Source: Corella eumyota
Taxonomy: Eukaryota > Chordata > Ascidiacea > Phlebobranchia > Corellidae
Length of the DNA stretch: 64,000 bases
Assembly: GCA_963082875.1 (NCBI GenBank)
Contig: OY720101.1
Span: 3,720,001-3,784,000 of the forward strand
Direction: 5' to 3'
Part shown: piece after piece, positions 46,676-61,100 of the stretch
Numbering within the stretch: position 1 is the stretch's first letter
Layout: every line of letters starts with the position of its first letter
Translations under genes and position numbers: made by a program
The notes under the pieces: generated by a model
What the model was told of the DNA's origin: nothing
The model's database searches: none
Seen by the model: only the letters and a program-made list of their open reading frames with translations

Positions 46676-47664
46676 ATGGATCCTGCTGATGCCCAACGAC
46701 TTGCGGCAGAGTTAGAGGTAGAAATGATGGCAGACATGTATTCGAGGTAAACAGAAAGTATATTTTTTGCTTGCCTTTGCCGGTTTTGCGGTTTATAACT
46801 ATAATAAAATTGCTTAATACATTAAAACATGTTTGTAAGATTTAATTTTAAAATTAACACTGATATACTCCTATTAGTATTTTGTATTTTTTTGTATATA
46901 TCTTTATCCTCGATGTGGGAAGGTCGAATGCGCGGGCTAAACTAGTGGCGGTTTGGGATATTTTAGATTATAATTGCTTGGTAATTATGCTGCTGATTAA
47001 GTGCTGGCTTAGCAGGAGTTTATACCGTTTTATAGCACCTTACTCAAGGACGCTACAGCATGAGAACAGTGGGAATTGAACCCACGACTTCATGGTGGTG
47101 TAGCAGTGTTCTTATCACTACACTACGCTGCCAGTTAACTTTGGTGTAATGTGAACAGTTTAAGTTTGGACATTAAATTAAAATTGTCCCATCTTACTTA
47201 CATTATACAGTTTACAAAAAGCAAAATTTTTCAATAATGTTGAATACTGAAAATTGTTTATCTAATAAGAATTTTATAAAATAAATATGATTTTAAGAGT
47301 AGTTGTTTTTATTATTTAAATAATTTAATTGTAATAAAATCAATAATTTTATAGTAACAAAAATTTAATAGTAACAATAATTTTATAGTAATAAAATGAA
47401 AATTTTGGAAATTTAAGTTTGTAAAAATAGTTTTGTAAATATCTTAATAAATTTAGAATGACCCAGTGTTGCCAAAAAAAGTGTATAAGTACTCATTATG
47501 GTAGTGGTGATCTTGAAAAAGGTGAATCGGTTTGTATCGATCGATGTGTTGCAAAATATTTGGACATTCATGAAAAAATAGGAAAACAATTAACACAAAT
47601 TTCTAAAAACGATGAAGAAGCAATGAATGCTGTAACTAATACACCAGTTGCTAAAACTCCTTAG
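46676..47664 (+). CDS. TIMM10: Mitochondrial small Tim chaperone TIMM10
   Basis: Two exons (46676-46746 and 47457-47664) encode 92 residues (human 90). The small Tim10 chaperone works with Tim9 in the intermembrane space to escort hydrophobic carrier proteins to the TIM22 complex. The N-terminus [20 protein letters not shown] matches the family almost residue for residue. The twin CX3C motifs are C29-C33 (CQKKC) and C50-C54 (CIDRC), followed by [11 protein letters not shown]. An additional Cys (C28) sits next to the first motif. The intron contains a SINE. Folding of this family depends on MIA40, which CHCHD4 at 36644 encodes. Confidence 0.96.
46891..47134 (-). mobile_element. tRNA-derived SINE with internal deletion
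   Basis: A minus-strand copy in the TIMM10 intron. A body segment between the region cgcgggctaaac and gtggcggtttggg is missing, a different deletion from the copy at 19190. Confidence 0.9.
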
Positions 47665-48753
47665 TCTTAAAACTTTGTATTTTTAATTAAATTTTTTAGT
47701 GTGTTTATGAAGGCATTTTTTAAGGTGCTAATCTAAAAAAATATTTTTGACGTTTTTGTCAAATGTTGCTGCTATCCACTTAAAACCTAAAGTTATATTA
47801 AAGACACATTTACACTGTGTTTAAATATATATTAATATCATTTTGTTTTGCTTGAAATATTTTCACGTGAGAATTTGTCTTGCAAATACAATTTAAATTT
47901 AAAGTTTTTATTTTCTTTCGACTAAAACTATCCAGTTTATTGCAATTTTGTTATTTATATATTTAAAAAAATAAAGGTATAAGTTTACTTTTCAGAAAAA
48001 AATTTGACACAAAAAACAAATAATCACAACTTAAAATGTTAAATATATATCGATACTGATCATTAACTTAAAAACCCTTTTTATCATAAAACTAAACAGT
48101 AGTTAAACAAAGGTAAAATACAAATATTGTTTATGTGCAAATTACAGTATAAACAAACACCAAGATTGTTGACATGGTTATAACATTCTAATGTTAGAGT
48201 TAAGGCTAGAGCAACTAGAAACTACAAAACAAACTTTTCACATTACATTTTTCTTTCATAAGATCCCTTTTCTTCCTAAGTTAGAATAGAACACAATTGT
48301 TAGTTGATACAGCACAGAGACTCCTACACAAACTAAAGTATTAAAAGGATAACACTAACGCCTACAAACAACGCTTTTCATTTCAAGAGTTTGTTTTGTT
48401 AAAACATTTTGATATATTGCATATAGAAAAATGTGTTAGTAATTGCAGGGGTTATTTATTAAGCTTTTTTATTTTAAGATAAATCAATATTGTTTATTTT
48501 CTCTTTCCTCCCATTTTTCTAATATTACATCCTAAAAAGTTAAAAGTTTGTTTGTTTTGTTTCAAAAAAATTTTAACCATGTTACAAATCAGTATAATTA
48601 GAAATTTTATTAATTATTAAAATGATAATAACAACATATTGCTATTGCTAATCTAATTGTGTGTTAAACTATTCAGATACATTAATATTTGATTACAGCT
48701 ATTGGCACATTTTTTATTGTCTTAAAACTGTAATGAACTAAAATGCTGAGTTT
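47665..48753. other. Convergent intergenic region
   Basis: AT-rich spacer between the 3' ends of TIMM10 and the coiled-coil gene. No exon, RNA gene or repeat family member was recognised. 3' UTRs of both genes are expected here. Confidence 0.5.
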
Positions 48754-51041
48754 TTATTCTTTATTTCTTTTTTTTCTGTCTTTCAGTTTAGGAAGATCAC
48801 CTTTGTCCAATTTTTTACACCAATCTTCTTTCTGACTCTTAAAACAAAACATAAATATCAATTCATCCAAATATCACTTTAACTAAATGATCTTTACTTT
48901 GTTTAGAATTAATTGGTTAATAATGGCATGCATCAAATTGAATCCTTTGCAAATAGTTCACTGATTTAACTTGTTGTATACTCCCTGCATTTATTTTTTA
49001 CTACAAGATTTTTTTTGTTGACGTAAACTTACTTGTTGTTGTAGTTGAACTTGCATTTTTCTTCCTATGCCCTGTAGTTCATTGATTGTATTTTCTTTTA
49101 ACCTGACCTGGAGAGTTTTCTCTTCCAATTTGGTTTCTAATTTGGCACAATTGTCGCACTAAACATAAAATAATATACAGGTAAATAAAATTCCAATGTA
49201 ACTTACTAAAATTTCCAACCGGCAGCGTGGTGTAGTGGTAGAATAATTGCTACACCACCATGACGTTGTGGGTTTAATCCTCACTGCTCTCATGCTGTAG
49301 GGCCCTTGTGTAAGTCGCTATAAACGGTATGAACTCCTGCCGAGCCAGCACTTAATCGGCAGCATAACTACCAGGCAATTATAATTTATATATTATCCCA
49401 AACTGCTAAAGGCAACTCGAGACTGGTTCGGAGTAACTGATGTTACTGTATGTTTAGATCGCGCATTCGACTTTCCCACATCGAGGATAAAGATATATAC
49501 AAAAATAAAAAACTTCAGAAGGTTAAAAAATACAACTAAGATGGTAATTTTAGCTTAGGTTATAAGATTTTATTTAATTGTTGCCTTACTTTTTAATTTT
49601 GTAAAATATAGATATTTTATATTAAAATCAATCTACCTGTTTTGGTTTCATTAAAACATATTTTAGTTTTTGTTGTAAATCTCTAGCTTCTTGTGCTTGT
49701 TTAATTAAATCTTTTTTTAACTCTTCAAGTTGCTGTTGTCTTTCTCTAAATGATATATTGAAAAAATTAAAAAAGTTAGGCCTATGTTTTTATAAAAAAG
49801 CTTAAAATTTACTGTGAGTTTTTTCCAATGCTTTCTGCCATTCTATGTTTTAACATATTCATCTTTTCATTCTTTTCTTTAATCTCTTGTGCATGTGTTT
49901 CCTTCAAATCTTTGATTTTTTGTTCATACTGAAAACAATTTCAACAATTATTTTTATATTCTACTTACATATCTTATTTAATTATGAGTCATCTAGGTAC
50001 AAAACTGCATAAAAAATTATCATTTTATGGTATTCAATTAAATAAATATAACAAAATAAAATTTTTACTTCTTCTATAATAGATTTAATTTTTTCTTCAT
50101 AATCAAGTTGCATTTGATCTTTTTCCAGTTTGTTTTCTTGTAAAGTTTGTTCTGAAAGTTTAAGAGCTTCTTTTGTGTGGGAATGTTGAACTTCAGCCTC
50201 ATTTAATTTCTCTTCATATTGTTTTTCCTAAATTAATTACAAAATACAAAAACTTTAATATTTTTTATTTATTTGTTAGGATCTAACTAAAAAATATTAT
50301 TTGATTTAAAACGGGTTATGGAATATTTCATAATCTCTATTTTATTAAAAATGATTGTAAATTATAAAAAATAATTTGTTAGACTTAAATTAAACGGTTT
50401 AAACAAATATATTTTGCTGTACATTTGTTTGAATTGTAAGTTTCAGATTATTGCAAGTTTCAACTTTTTGTTTAATTTCAGATCTTAATTGGGAAATAAG
50501 TTTTTTTAAGGCTGATATTTGATCTCTCAATTTTTTTTCACGATCCTACAAAATAAATTAATCAAAATAATTATATATACTTTAAATGTGATAATTTCCT
50601 AAAAAAGGTAGTCTATATTTTAAAATTAAGAGCTGTTCTACCTAATATCATTTTTATTTTTTGCTCAAAATAAAATTAAGTGCTACAAACCAAAAACTCT
50701 TTTTCCTTTGCAAAATCTCTGTCGGTGTTTGTAGGAACAGTAACTTGAGTTTTTTGTATTTGGTTGATGTGAAGGGCAGGATCATTTCTAAAAAATCAAG
50801 TTATGGAAAAAACATTCATAAAGGGCAAAAGCAAATTTAAACAAGTTTACCTGCACACTAGAAAAGGTTATATATACAATGTAAAAAAAACAGTACAAAG
50901 TCAAAAAATAAACATATTGAACATATTATATTTCTATTACTACCTAAATGCTTGTGGACTTGGTCCTTGTTGCAGTCGCATTGAACCTAAAGATCTCATT
51001 CCACTACTTTTTGCTCTGGAACTTCGAGGTGTTTTTGACAT
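48754..51041 (-). CDS. Unrecognised coiled-coil protein, 303 aa
   Basis: Eight exons in phase (50944-51041, 50691-50787, 50423-50545, 50069-50227, 49813-49928, 49637-49745, 49033-49158, 48754-48837). Residues 1-35 are basic and Ser/Arg-rich (MSKTPRSSRAKSSGM), likely disordered. From about residue 60 to 270 the protein is a nearly continuous charged coiled coil rich in Lys, Glu and Gln. One CDNCAKLE motif occurs before the last helix, and the tail is basic (DRKKRNKE). There is no signal peptide, membrane segment or enzymatic motif. I do not recognise the family. Centrosomal, ciliary or cytoskeletal roles would fit the composition but nothing specific supports them. The gene is divergent from the PLC-beta gene across 1.1 kb. 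Confidence 0.8.
49218..49505 (+). mobile_element. Near full-length tRNA-derived SINE
   Basis: A plus-strand copy antisense to the host gene, in the intron between exons 6 and 7 of the coiled-coil gene. Head accggcagcgtggtgtagtg and tail gataaagatatatac are intact; the A-box flank has one base missing. Confidence 0.92.
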
Positions 51042-52176
51042 TTTACTTTTGATTTATTGGGATGAAAATATTTAAAAATAACTTTAAGCTTTAATCAAGC
51101 TACGAAATTTACAGTAAAACGTTACAGTACTCACTTCTAAAATCTTAAATTTTAATATTTGATTATAATAAAAATAAAAATTAACAAAACTTTTTACTTT
51201 TCCCAAAAAATATATTTGGCGTTGTTTGTAGCCAAGACTATGGTTCCGGGTGAGTGAATCCTGAAGATATAAGCGTTATAGAATCATAATAAAGTTATTT
51301 TAGCGATTTTTTAATCGTTTGTTTTAAGACATACTCTTTTTAAACAAGATATTAAATAGATTTAATAAATGAAAATGTTTTTGCAACAAAATAATTTTTC
51401 CCTAATATATTTGCTAAGAAAACCCTTTTTTGTAAGGTTCCAAAAAAAATTCAAGTTGAAGCATGGAGTAAACTATTAAATATTTATATAAAATAACTAG
51501 TTACTACGTTGTAAATTTAGTTTTTATGCAGTAATTAACATTTATTTTATTGTTACATAAAATAAACTGTGAGAGAAACTTATTTATTATAGTTTTAAAT
51601 GAATGACCGATTGTTGGTGCACAAAAAAGAAAAAGGGAAAATGTCGTCTGTTTCTCTTAATACATCACAGTAACGCAAAGGTTTAGAAAGAGACCAATCG
51701 AAAAACGAAAACAGCCGTGGTTGCAGTTATAATATGTCCGGCGTGTTAGTTTCTAAAATTGCTATTAGTTTTTAGTTAAATATATTTTAATGTCGCTAAG
51801 AATATTTAGCAAGGTTTGTTGCTGCTGTGTTGCAGAACTGGGTGTTACCTGTTTAAATAAACAATGCAGAAGTTAATAAACAGTTAATATACCGACAGCT
51901 GACGTATACGATACCGAAAAAGGGTTACTTAAACACCAAACGAACGGCAGTGTTTAGTCTCTACACATAACTTGCGAATATTATTTAATGGTATTAATCA
52001 GTTAATGTATTTCTAACAGCAGCATTAAACAATACGTTGACAATTACCAATTGTTAATCTATTTAACTTACGTCTGTACGTGTAGAATCTAACATAAACA
52101 ACTGCATTGTTTTAATTGTTTATGAATAATGGTATTACAATTTTAATTATCAAATAAGTATTACCGTTAATTAAAC
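51042..52176. promoter_or_regulatory. Divergent upstream region of the coiled-coil gene and PLC-beta
   Basis: A 1135-bp spacer between opposite start codons. It is less AT-biased around 51640-51960, which includes a CRE-like half site in gctgacgtatacg near 51900. No exon or repeat family member was found. Non-coding first exons may be present. Confidence 0.4.
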
Positions 52177-55100
52177 ATGGCTGGAGCAGAAGCAACTGTG
52201 CATAGAATGGTAGTTGAAGCACCTGAAATTCCTGCTAGACTTTTAAAAGGAAGCAAATTTTTAAAATGGAATGGAGACGTGAGAAATTTATTTGTTTTTA
52301 TTTTCATTTTTAATTTAATACAATTTGATGACTAAGGTGTAAAAATTTCTTTAAATTCAATTTTATAAATAGTTTGAAAATTTTAGATAATATATTTGTA
52401 AAGTAGAGAGACTAATCTTTTAAGACACACTAGACAATAAAAAGTACTAAAATACTTACCACAATAAACATTGTTAAACTTATTGATTTGTGGTTTTCTT
52501 TTGTAATTGAACAGTAAGTAAATAAATTGGTTATTGAGCCATAAACATAAAAGATTCAGTAAATGAACATAAAACAATACAAAAAAAAATGATTTTTTAA
52601 ACATTTAAACCAAACTTTTAATTTAAACTTTTTTAAGTGCTAAATTGGTTTATTTTTTATAACTTTTTTTATTTTTAGTATTTTTTTAGTATAAATTGTT
52701 TTTTTTTAAACTGTTTACCAGGATTTTACTATTCAGTCTGGTTGTTTTATACCAATATAAATTTTATAACTTATCTTTAATTTGGTATTTTTTAGGACTC
52801 TACAGTTGGATTACCTATCACTTTAAGAGTTGATCCAAAAGGATTTCTTATTTTTTGGCAAGAACCAAACAAGGTAATTTACTTTTTATACAAAAAGTAA
52901 AAATATATATATAGTTAAAAAATTGTTAAATAATAAAAAATAAATTCTAGAAATTTATATAGGTTTACAATAAAAAAATATTGGTAATTTTTTTAATCTT
53001 TATTAAGGTTTGTTAAATAAGCCTTTAATACACTAGCAGGCTTTATGTAAATTCCATAGTAATTTTTCCCTCAAATTTGAAGGACGTTTCCTATTGATCG
53101 ATAAAAAAGACAAACAAATATTAGATTAAGGTTATATAGTGTGGATTTAAACTGTTTTATTAATTGATTTATATGGGCTGTGTGAATGGCTTTAATATGT
53201 ACTTAGTCTTTATGGCTTTTACAAAACAAAAACAAAATAAATGTAAATATATCATTATGTGCCATTGTGTTTCTTAGCTTACACCAGCATGTATAATACT
53301 TAGGAATTTTTGAACTAATTATCATGAAATGATGTTGGGTTTTTTTGTTTTGCTTTTTGTGAGTCTAAAAGGAAATGTTGGAAAGTGTTATTAGTCATTT
53401 TTCACTTTGTCACTAACCATTTCATCACAACATTTTCAAGATTACTTAGTTTCACATTTGAATAAAAAAATTTACTCTAAATTCCACCTAAAACACTTTA
53501 TAAACAGATTCTTGTTTTAATTTATTAAAATAAAATATTAAATCTTGTTTTAAGGATACTGAATGTTTGGAAATTTCTAACATTAGAGACACAAGATATG
53601 GAAAATATGCTAAAGAACCAAAGGTATGCACAGTAAAAATTAATGTTAATTATTTTTGATAAAATCTAAATAAAATATATATTTAAAAAAGTTTTATTTA
53701 TATTTTTTACTTTTTAAGAAGTGTCAAATTTTGAAACACATTTTTATCTTAATTGCTATAAGTTGTTACTTTTTGCATATAAATCATAGGCTTGTTACTT
53801 TAAATCCTAAGTACTGAAAAGGATTTCCTTTCTATATTTACCATGTTAAATATTGACTGACAGGTATGATGATATAGATGGGTTAGATTGAACTTAATCT
53901 TTAAGCTTTAACAGCTTTAAAAATACATTAATATTTGAGTTCATTTTTTATTATAGTAGCCTATATAGAATAATATGAAGTGTTATAAATGAATATTTTA
54001 AGTTCTTTGTTTTCTATGGCTCTATCTTGAATTTTTTTATGATACATTTTTTGTGAGTTTTTTTATTATTTTTCTTTTATTTTCCCTAAACAGCAAGACA
54101 AACTTGAAAAATTGGTTCAAAATATAGGGGTAAGATAATCAAAAAAAAGCTGTCATATTATTTCGGTGCCATTTCGGTGCATGTGGTTAATAAGAATATT
54201 AACACAAAATATTGGTGATACACTTTGTGTACTATGCATGTTCATTATGTATTTTTTATGTTGATTTTTGGAGAAAAAATGGTGCATAAAGAAAACAAAT
54301 CTGTCGATTATCAGATTTTGTCAAAATGTTTTAACTGCATTTTTTGTTTTTTACCAAAATAAGGAAACTTCTTTTTTTGGACACAAAGACTATTTTTTAT
54401 AGAAATTATTTTATGTTGTATTGTGCTATACTGAGTCAGTTGAATTAGTATTGGGTTGGTATAAGGTGCAGATTGAATGGATGCAAAATTTTGGTGCAAA
54501 TTTGTATGTATTGTCAAAAATTGGTCAACTTAAATGAAGTTGTTATTTTTAAATTTGATTGTATATGTGTTGATTTTTTATTAAAAACCAGTCATAACCT
54601 TTGTATATGATTTGTAAACACTTTTTGTTTTAATTTTTTTTAATAAAATTATCAAAACAAAAAACATTTAATTTAACTTGGTAGTTTTAATTTTTATCTT
54701 GGTTTGTAGTAAAGCTTAACTGAAAAATAAAACACACAGTAATATCTAAGCAGTTGCAATTAATAATTTAAACGGTAAGTATTTGCGCAACAGACAATTT
54801 TTATCACACCATGCCACATTATTTGCTTTTTGTTTCGAGTTAAAATACATAAATTATTAATAGTTATTCCATATTTGTTAAAAATTTAAAAAAAAAAAAT
54901 TTTTAAAAATTTAAAAAAATTATATTTTTAGGATCCACAGCTTGGTAAAATGGTTTGTAACTCGAATATTCCATTGTTTGAGAAATGTTTCACTATTGTT
55001 TATGGACCTAAACTTGTAGATTTAAACTTCTTGAACTTTGTAGCTGTTGAAGTTAACCCACAAGCTGTTGTCAAGGTAATAATTTTAACGTTATATGTCA

Positions 55101-58100
55101 CCTCAGCATAAAGGGTGTAGTATGTAAATTTTTATAAGTTTGTAGCTTTATTTTTAGTCAAAAATACCCTTCGGAATTTTTTTTTGTAAATTATTTTTTA
55201 TTTACCAAACTTACTTTTTATAATTTTTTTGAATTCTTTTTTTTCGCATTGTTGTGCTTTTATTTGTTCACTTTAAGCGAACTTACGTTTAAATCAAATT
55301 ATTATTAAATACTTCCCTTTTCAATTTACATTAATCATCTCCTATTAATATCACACTTTGAAGTATTTGTTGGTGATTAAAAATGTTTCTATTTATTGTA
55401 TATATCTAAATAAAGGTTTAAAACTTTTAAATATTTAAAATACGGCAATTATACATTTTGGAATTAAAAAATGTTTTTGTATTTAGGTGAATTACTACAC
55501 ATAATTATTACATTCCAAAATATATATTTTCACTTATATTTTTTAATAACTTTTTAGGAATGGGCAGATTTTTTGTTAAAACTTGCTTATCATCCCACCA
55601 CAAGACACATATCTGTTCAGACTTCTATAGAAAAAGCGTAAGTAACAATTTTACTCAATTTCAAATCTACTAATACTTCTACAAAGCTTTTGTATCCAAA
55701 CGTTATGGTTGAAGGATCTGTTATGTATTCTTACCATTTTTTTAAACGTTTTTTTTATTGAAAATACTAAAAATAGTTTGTTCTGGTTGATTAAATGACT
55801 TTGCTATATTTAGTCTGTAAAAATTTTACCATTTTTTATTTTTTTAGTTTTTTTGACAAATGGTATAAAAAAATGGCAAATTGTATTATTTAATATACAT
55901 TTAATAAAGTGATATATTTTAATACTGAGATATTTTGTTATGTAATTTTAGAAATAAACTGTAAACATGACATTTAATAAAGACAACATTTACAGTTTTG
56001 TTTATTTACTGTAAACACAAGCCTCATTTACAGAAAATCTTGCTAACACTTTTGTTTAGAACTTTCATAACAATTAAAAAACGAGAATTGGGTCAAGTTA
56101 TTATTGTATTATTTACCGGGTTATTATTTTTCAATTTAGATTCACAAAATTGAAATTGGAGACTAACCAATTTGGAGAAATTCCTGTAAGAAAGTAAGCA
56201 GCCCAGTCAATCATTTTTATCTTTAATTTTTTTAAATTAGAAATTACAATTATGACATTTAAAAAGCCTATCCCGATGGTACTCATAATTTTAATGATGC
56301 TTAAAAATGTCAATTTAATATTGCAGTCTTGTTTGTATGACACAAAGCACAGTAATTTGTACCTGCCTGGCATTAAATGATAACCACTAAACATCCTGTT
56401 TTGTATGTTATTAGGTTGTTAAAAACCCTCGGTGGCCGGTCAAAAAGAGTTGAAAATGCACTTACATCAGTCGGCCTTATTTCTGGAAAGGTAAAAATTC
56501 CTTTTTCTTAAAATATATTTTTAGGATTTTGTCAAAAACAAAAAATTTTAAATGGGTTTTTGGTGTGTGGTTAATTTTTCTACTGTTTTTTGAGTGTGTT
56601 CAATTTAAAATAAGCAATATTATTTAAACGAACATCACAATACTACAGCTTCGTAATCCCTCTTAAGTAAAAGTATATAAAGTAGGTTAAGGTATAATGT
56701 ACATTTTCAATATATGCAATCCTTAATTGACTTAATTGGTATGATGGTTAATTGTTAAAGTCAATTAACATTTTTATGTGCCTTTAAGTGATTGGTAATG
56801 GTAATTGTTAAAGGGTTCATATTATAAAAAATAAATTTGTATTTATAATACTATAAAAACACAAAAATATTTTTTTAAAGTTTTAATTTTTAATTTTTTA
56901 ATTGCTTTAACATCCTAGATGTGGGAAGAAAAACAGGTAAAATGACATTAATTTAAGCAGCAATTTAACACACGCAATTTTTTATGATTTTATTTGCAAT
57001 TAAAATGATCAACATTCAAAAATTAATAATCAATTTAGTATTTTTTCATATTTATATGTGTTTTTAATTTTTGTAATTTTTAATTGGATATATTTGATGT
57101 ATTTTTGTGATTGTGGACAACTTTTTAATTAAATTTGTGTGATTAATTACCTAAATGTTGTTTGTTGATATAATGTGTTGTGTAATTAGCGGATAAGTTT
57201 AATGTAGGAGTTGTGTAAAAGTAAATATTCAGCATATAGTTGTCTGCTTGTGCAATTTAATTTTATCAATTTTAAATTTAATTTATGTCAACTCAGGTAA
57301 AATTTACTGATATTTAAATGACTTACTAAATATTAGTTAAATTTAAATACAATTTTAAGTTTAAAAAATTTATAGTAAACTATGTTTTTTTAAATTATTT
57401 TTTTGGTATTATTTTAATATGAATTTAGTTTATATACTGTGGTTGACAAAATGTGCTGATGATATGCACTGATTGGCGTCCTGTTATGATTAAATTACCT
57501 GATAAATTTCCTGTATCCTAATTATTCATTTATCAAATTCTTACAAAAATTTCATGCATTTGTGTAAGCCTTAATTGAAAAAAAATGTAAAAATTTAAAT
57601 ATTTACAAACTTGAGTAATTAATAAGTAGGCTGTTATTTACTTTTAATACTTCCTTGTGTTTTTTAAGTCTGTAGTAACTTATAAAATGACGCAGCAAAT
57701 AATTACTTTTATTTGCTGTTTTTGTGGTATTTTTTAGGACAAATTTATATTTTTTTTGCTATCATTATTTTTACATTTACGATATCACAACAAAATTTTT
57801 GTAACCACTTTTTTTAAGTGTTTTTTATTTGAAATATGTGTTAGTGACTGAGTTTATAGAAATTTATAGAAATTTACTTAAAAATTAGGAACATTATTAA
57901 GTGTGTTAACTTATTATATAACTAGTGAATAAAATTATTTTTGTGTTGTTTTTAGCAAAAGGATCAGACCATTGACCCAACCCAGTTTCAACTAACCCAA
58001 TTTAAAAAAGTTTTACAACTGAGTTGCCATCGACCTGAAATGGATCTCGTGTTTTCAGAAATGTGAGTTGAGCATGTTATTTATAGTCTTAGTGTATCAT

Positions 58101-61100
58101 GTCGGCCCTTATTTCAGGAAGATTACTACATTATTACCAGCCAATTAACCTTTATACCTAAGCATGGCAGAACACATTAAATGACTGATATTTCCTAATC
58201 TTTTTATAAAAAAATTTTTTTAATTCAAAACTAAAATTTTAAGATAATATTTTTGTTACAAATAATTTGTTTTATATTTTTTTACTATCATTTTATTGTA
58301 TTTTTTATCTAATTGCAAAAACAACCTTAGGCTTTATTGTTATTTCAAGTTAATTTACTTTTGGTTTTTATTCTATATTTAGATTTAATATAAAACATTA
58401 GACAATAAGTTCAAAAAAATACTAGACTATCCAGCTCAAACATAATTTGTAAATTTTTTAAGTTATTTTAATTACGCCATTGATGTAACTCTATATCTTA
58501 AACCAAATAATTATATTTAATAGGGGCACTGGGGCGAAAAAAATGTACGTCCATCAACAAAAGTTTAAAGATTTTGTCAACACTGTACAGCGCGACCCAA
58601 AACTTTTGGAAATTTTGTATCCGAAGAAAACAGATGACCAAGCTGTAGATTTGATTAGAGATTACGAACCTAATCAGATGTTCGCTAATAAAAGTAATTA
58701 TTATTTTTTTTTGTCACAAAATTATTATTTTTTTCAGTAAATTTGTAACAAAATTATATACTAAAAATTATTTTTTTTAACAAAATGCCTTTAGTTTAAT
58801 TTTAGTTTGTTGTAAAATAATTTAAAAATTTTATCAGTTATTTTTGATGTTGACCCCTTTAGAATACAAAATTTTTCAAAAAAAGCGACATTCTTCCATT
58901 CTATTTTAAGATTTTTCTATGTGGTTTTAAAAACGTGACAATCAGACAATATCAGTTTACTTTAAAGTACTGTTTATCATTGCAGTGGTGCGTTGTGTGT
59001 TTGATTGATTGCCATCAAGTATAATAAAGAATAAAATGTAAACATTTCATTACTCATCGTAGTTATATCGCGACAGCTAATGACTTACTAATTAGAAATA
59101 CAAACTGGAGCAATGATTTTGTGTTGATTTTAATTTTGATTTTAAAGTTATTAAGCAAAACCCAAGACTTTTTATATGTTTTTTTTTGGTTTAAAGTCTT
59201 AAGCCTATAAGGTTTCTATGTTTTCTAACATTTACTTAATCAACATTTTTTCTGTAATCCATAGCCTCTAAAAGTCGAAAATATATTTTGAAGTCAATAA
59301 ACGTTGTTTGTTACTTTGTTTAAATGTATGGTAAAAACAGTTTTTTTCTCATCATGTTGGAATTACCCACATTTTTTTTTAACTATTCAACTTTTTAAAA
59401 AAAAAAAATAAATATTTTCCAGGTCAATTAACATTAGAAGGTTTGGATGCTTACCTGCAATCTGACGAAAACCACATTATAGGAATTGAGAGATATGCTG
59501 AACATCAAGACATGAGCTTTCCCATGTCTTTTTACTTTATTAACTCATCACATAATACTTACTTAACAGGTATGGGGATTTAAGAATAAAATAATTTAAT
59601 TAAAAAAAACAGTTTATTTTAAAAATTTATTATTTTTGTAATTAAAATTTTAAAATAAAACTCTTTTTTTAAGGCAATCAATATCGTTCCAAGTCAACTG
59701 CTGAGATGTATCGTCAAGTTTTGCTCACTGGGTGTCGCTGTGTTGAGCTCGATTGTTGGGACGGTGACGAGGAACCAATCATTAACCACGGATTTACGCT
59801 CTGTTCCCCCGTCTTGTTTAGAGAAGTTATTGAAGCGATCAACGAATGTGCTTTTAAAACTTCCCCGTATCCTGTTGTGTTGTCATTCGAGAACCATGTT
59901 GACAAGTAAACTATCACATTGTTATTTGCATTGTTTTTGACATTGTTTAAGACTCTTCTCACTATCATTATACTTTTATAATATTGTAGTGTGGTTTTAT
60001 TGTTTTTGCCCATGGTTTGTGTTTTTAAAATTGTTTTTAATCAAAATTTTCACATTATTTGTTACTTTTTAAATATGAACATTATAGGGTATGTTTAAGT
60101 ACACTATTTGCACAAAGAATAAAATTTAAACATTGTTTTTGGAAGAATTTAATTTATTTTATTTTTTAATCTTTTTTTTATTTTATCAGCCCCCAACAAC
60201 AAGCAAAGATGGCGCAATATTGCAGGGACATTTTTGGAGACAAGTTATTAGTTGATCCTATCGAAGGTTTTAACGTAAGTAGTTAAACAAAAAAATTGAT
60301 TACATTTATACTTCTTGATGTTGAACATAAAATAATTTAAAAGCATTTATTTTTTCATGTTTATCAGTTGTTAATATCTATATTTTTCATTAAGTTTAGT
60401 GCTTATGGATAATTTTTGTATTTTATCGTTTCAGATTGAACCATGTAAACCGTTGCCACCCCCCAAAAAATTAATGTACAAAATTATTGTAAAAAACAAG
60501 AAACAAAAAACTACAGTGCCAGGTAGTTAATAATATCAAATAGTTTTAAAATGTTTTTCAAAATTTAAATATATACATTTTTTATAAACTATTTCTTGTT
60601 ATTATAATGAATAAAAAAAAACGGTTTGGTTGAAAAAATTCAACTTTATTTTGTTAAATAAAAAAATGTTTATTGGAAAGTTATTGATTTTGATCAAATA
60701 GTTTGATCAATTATGTATACTAATTTCTATAAATTTAATTAACCCGAGTCATTGGTCAATAAATTTACCCCATAATCTTTAAACATGAAAATTTGCGCAT
60801 AGTTTTAAATATTAAAATGGGTTAAAAAATATATTAATTAAAAAATTAAACGTAAAAAAATATTTATAGTTTCCAAACTTCAAGATAAAGAAGAAGTAAA
60901 AGGTAAGAACTTGAAAAATATTTTTAAATTAATATTAAAAGTCAAAAGATATTGAATCTATATTTTTGAAATAAATGAATAAATTTTGCATGAAAGGCAC
61001 GGTAAAATATTTAATCCCACGATAAAATAAATAAAGTAGACATTTGTAATTTGTCTCCTAGTAACTAATTTTAGTAATAAAATTTGGAAATTATTTAATA

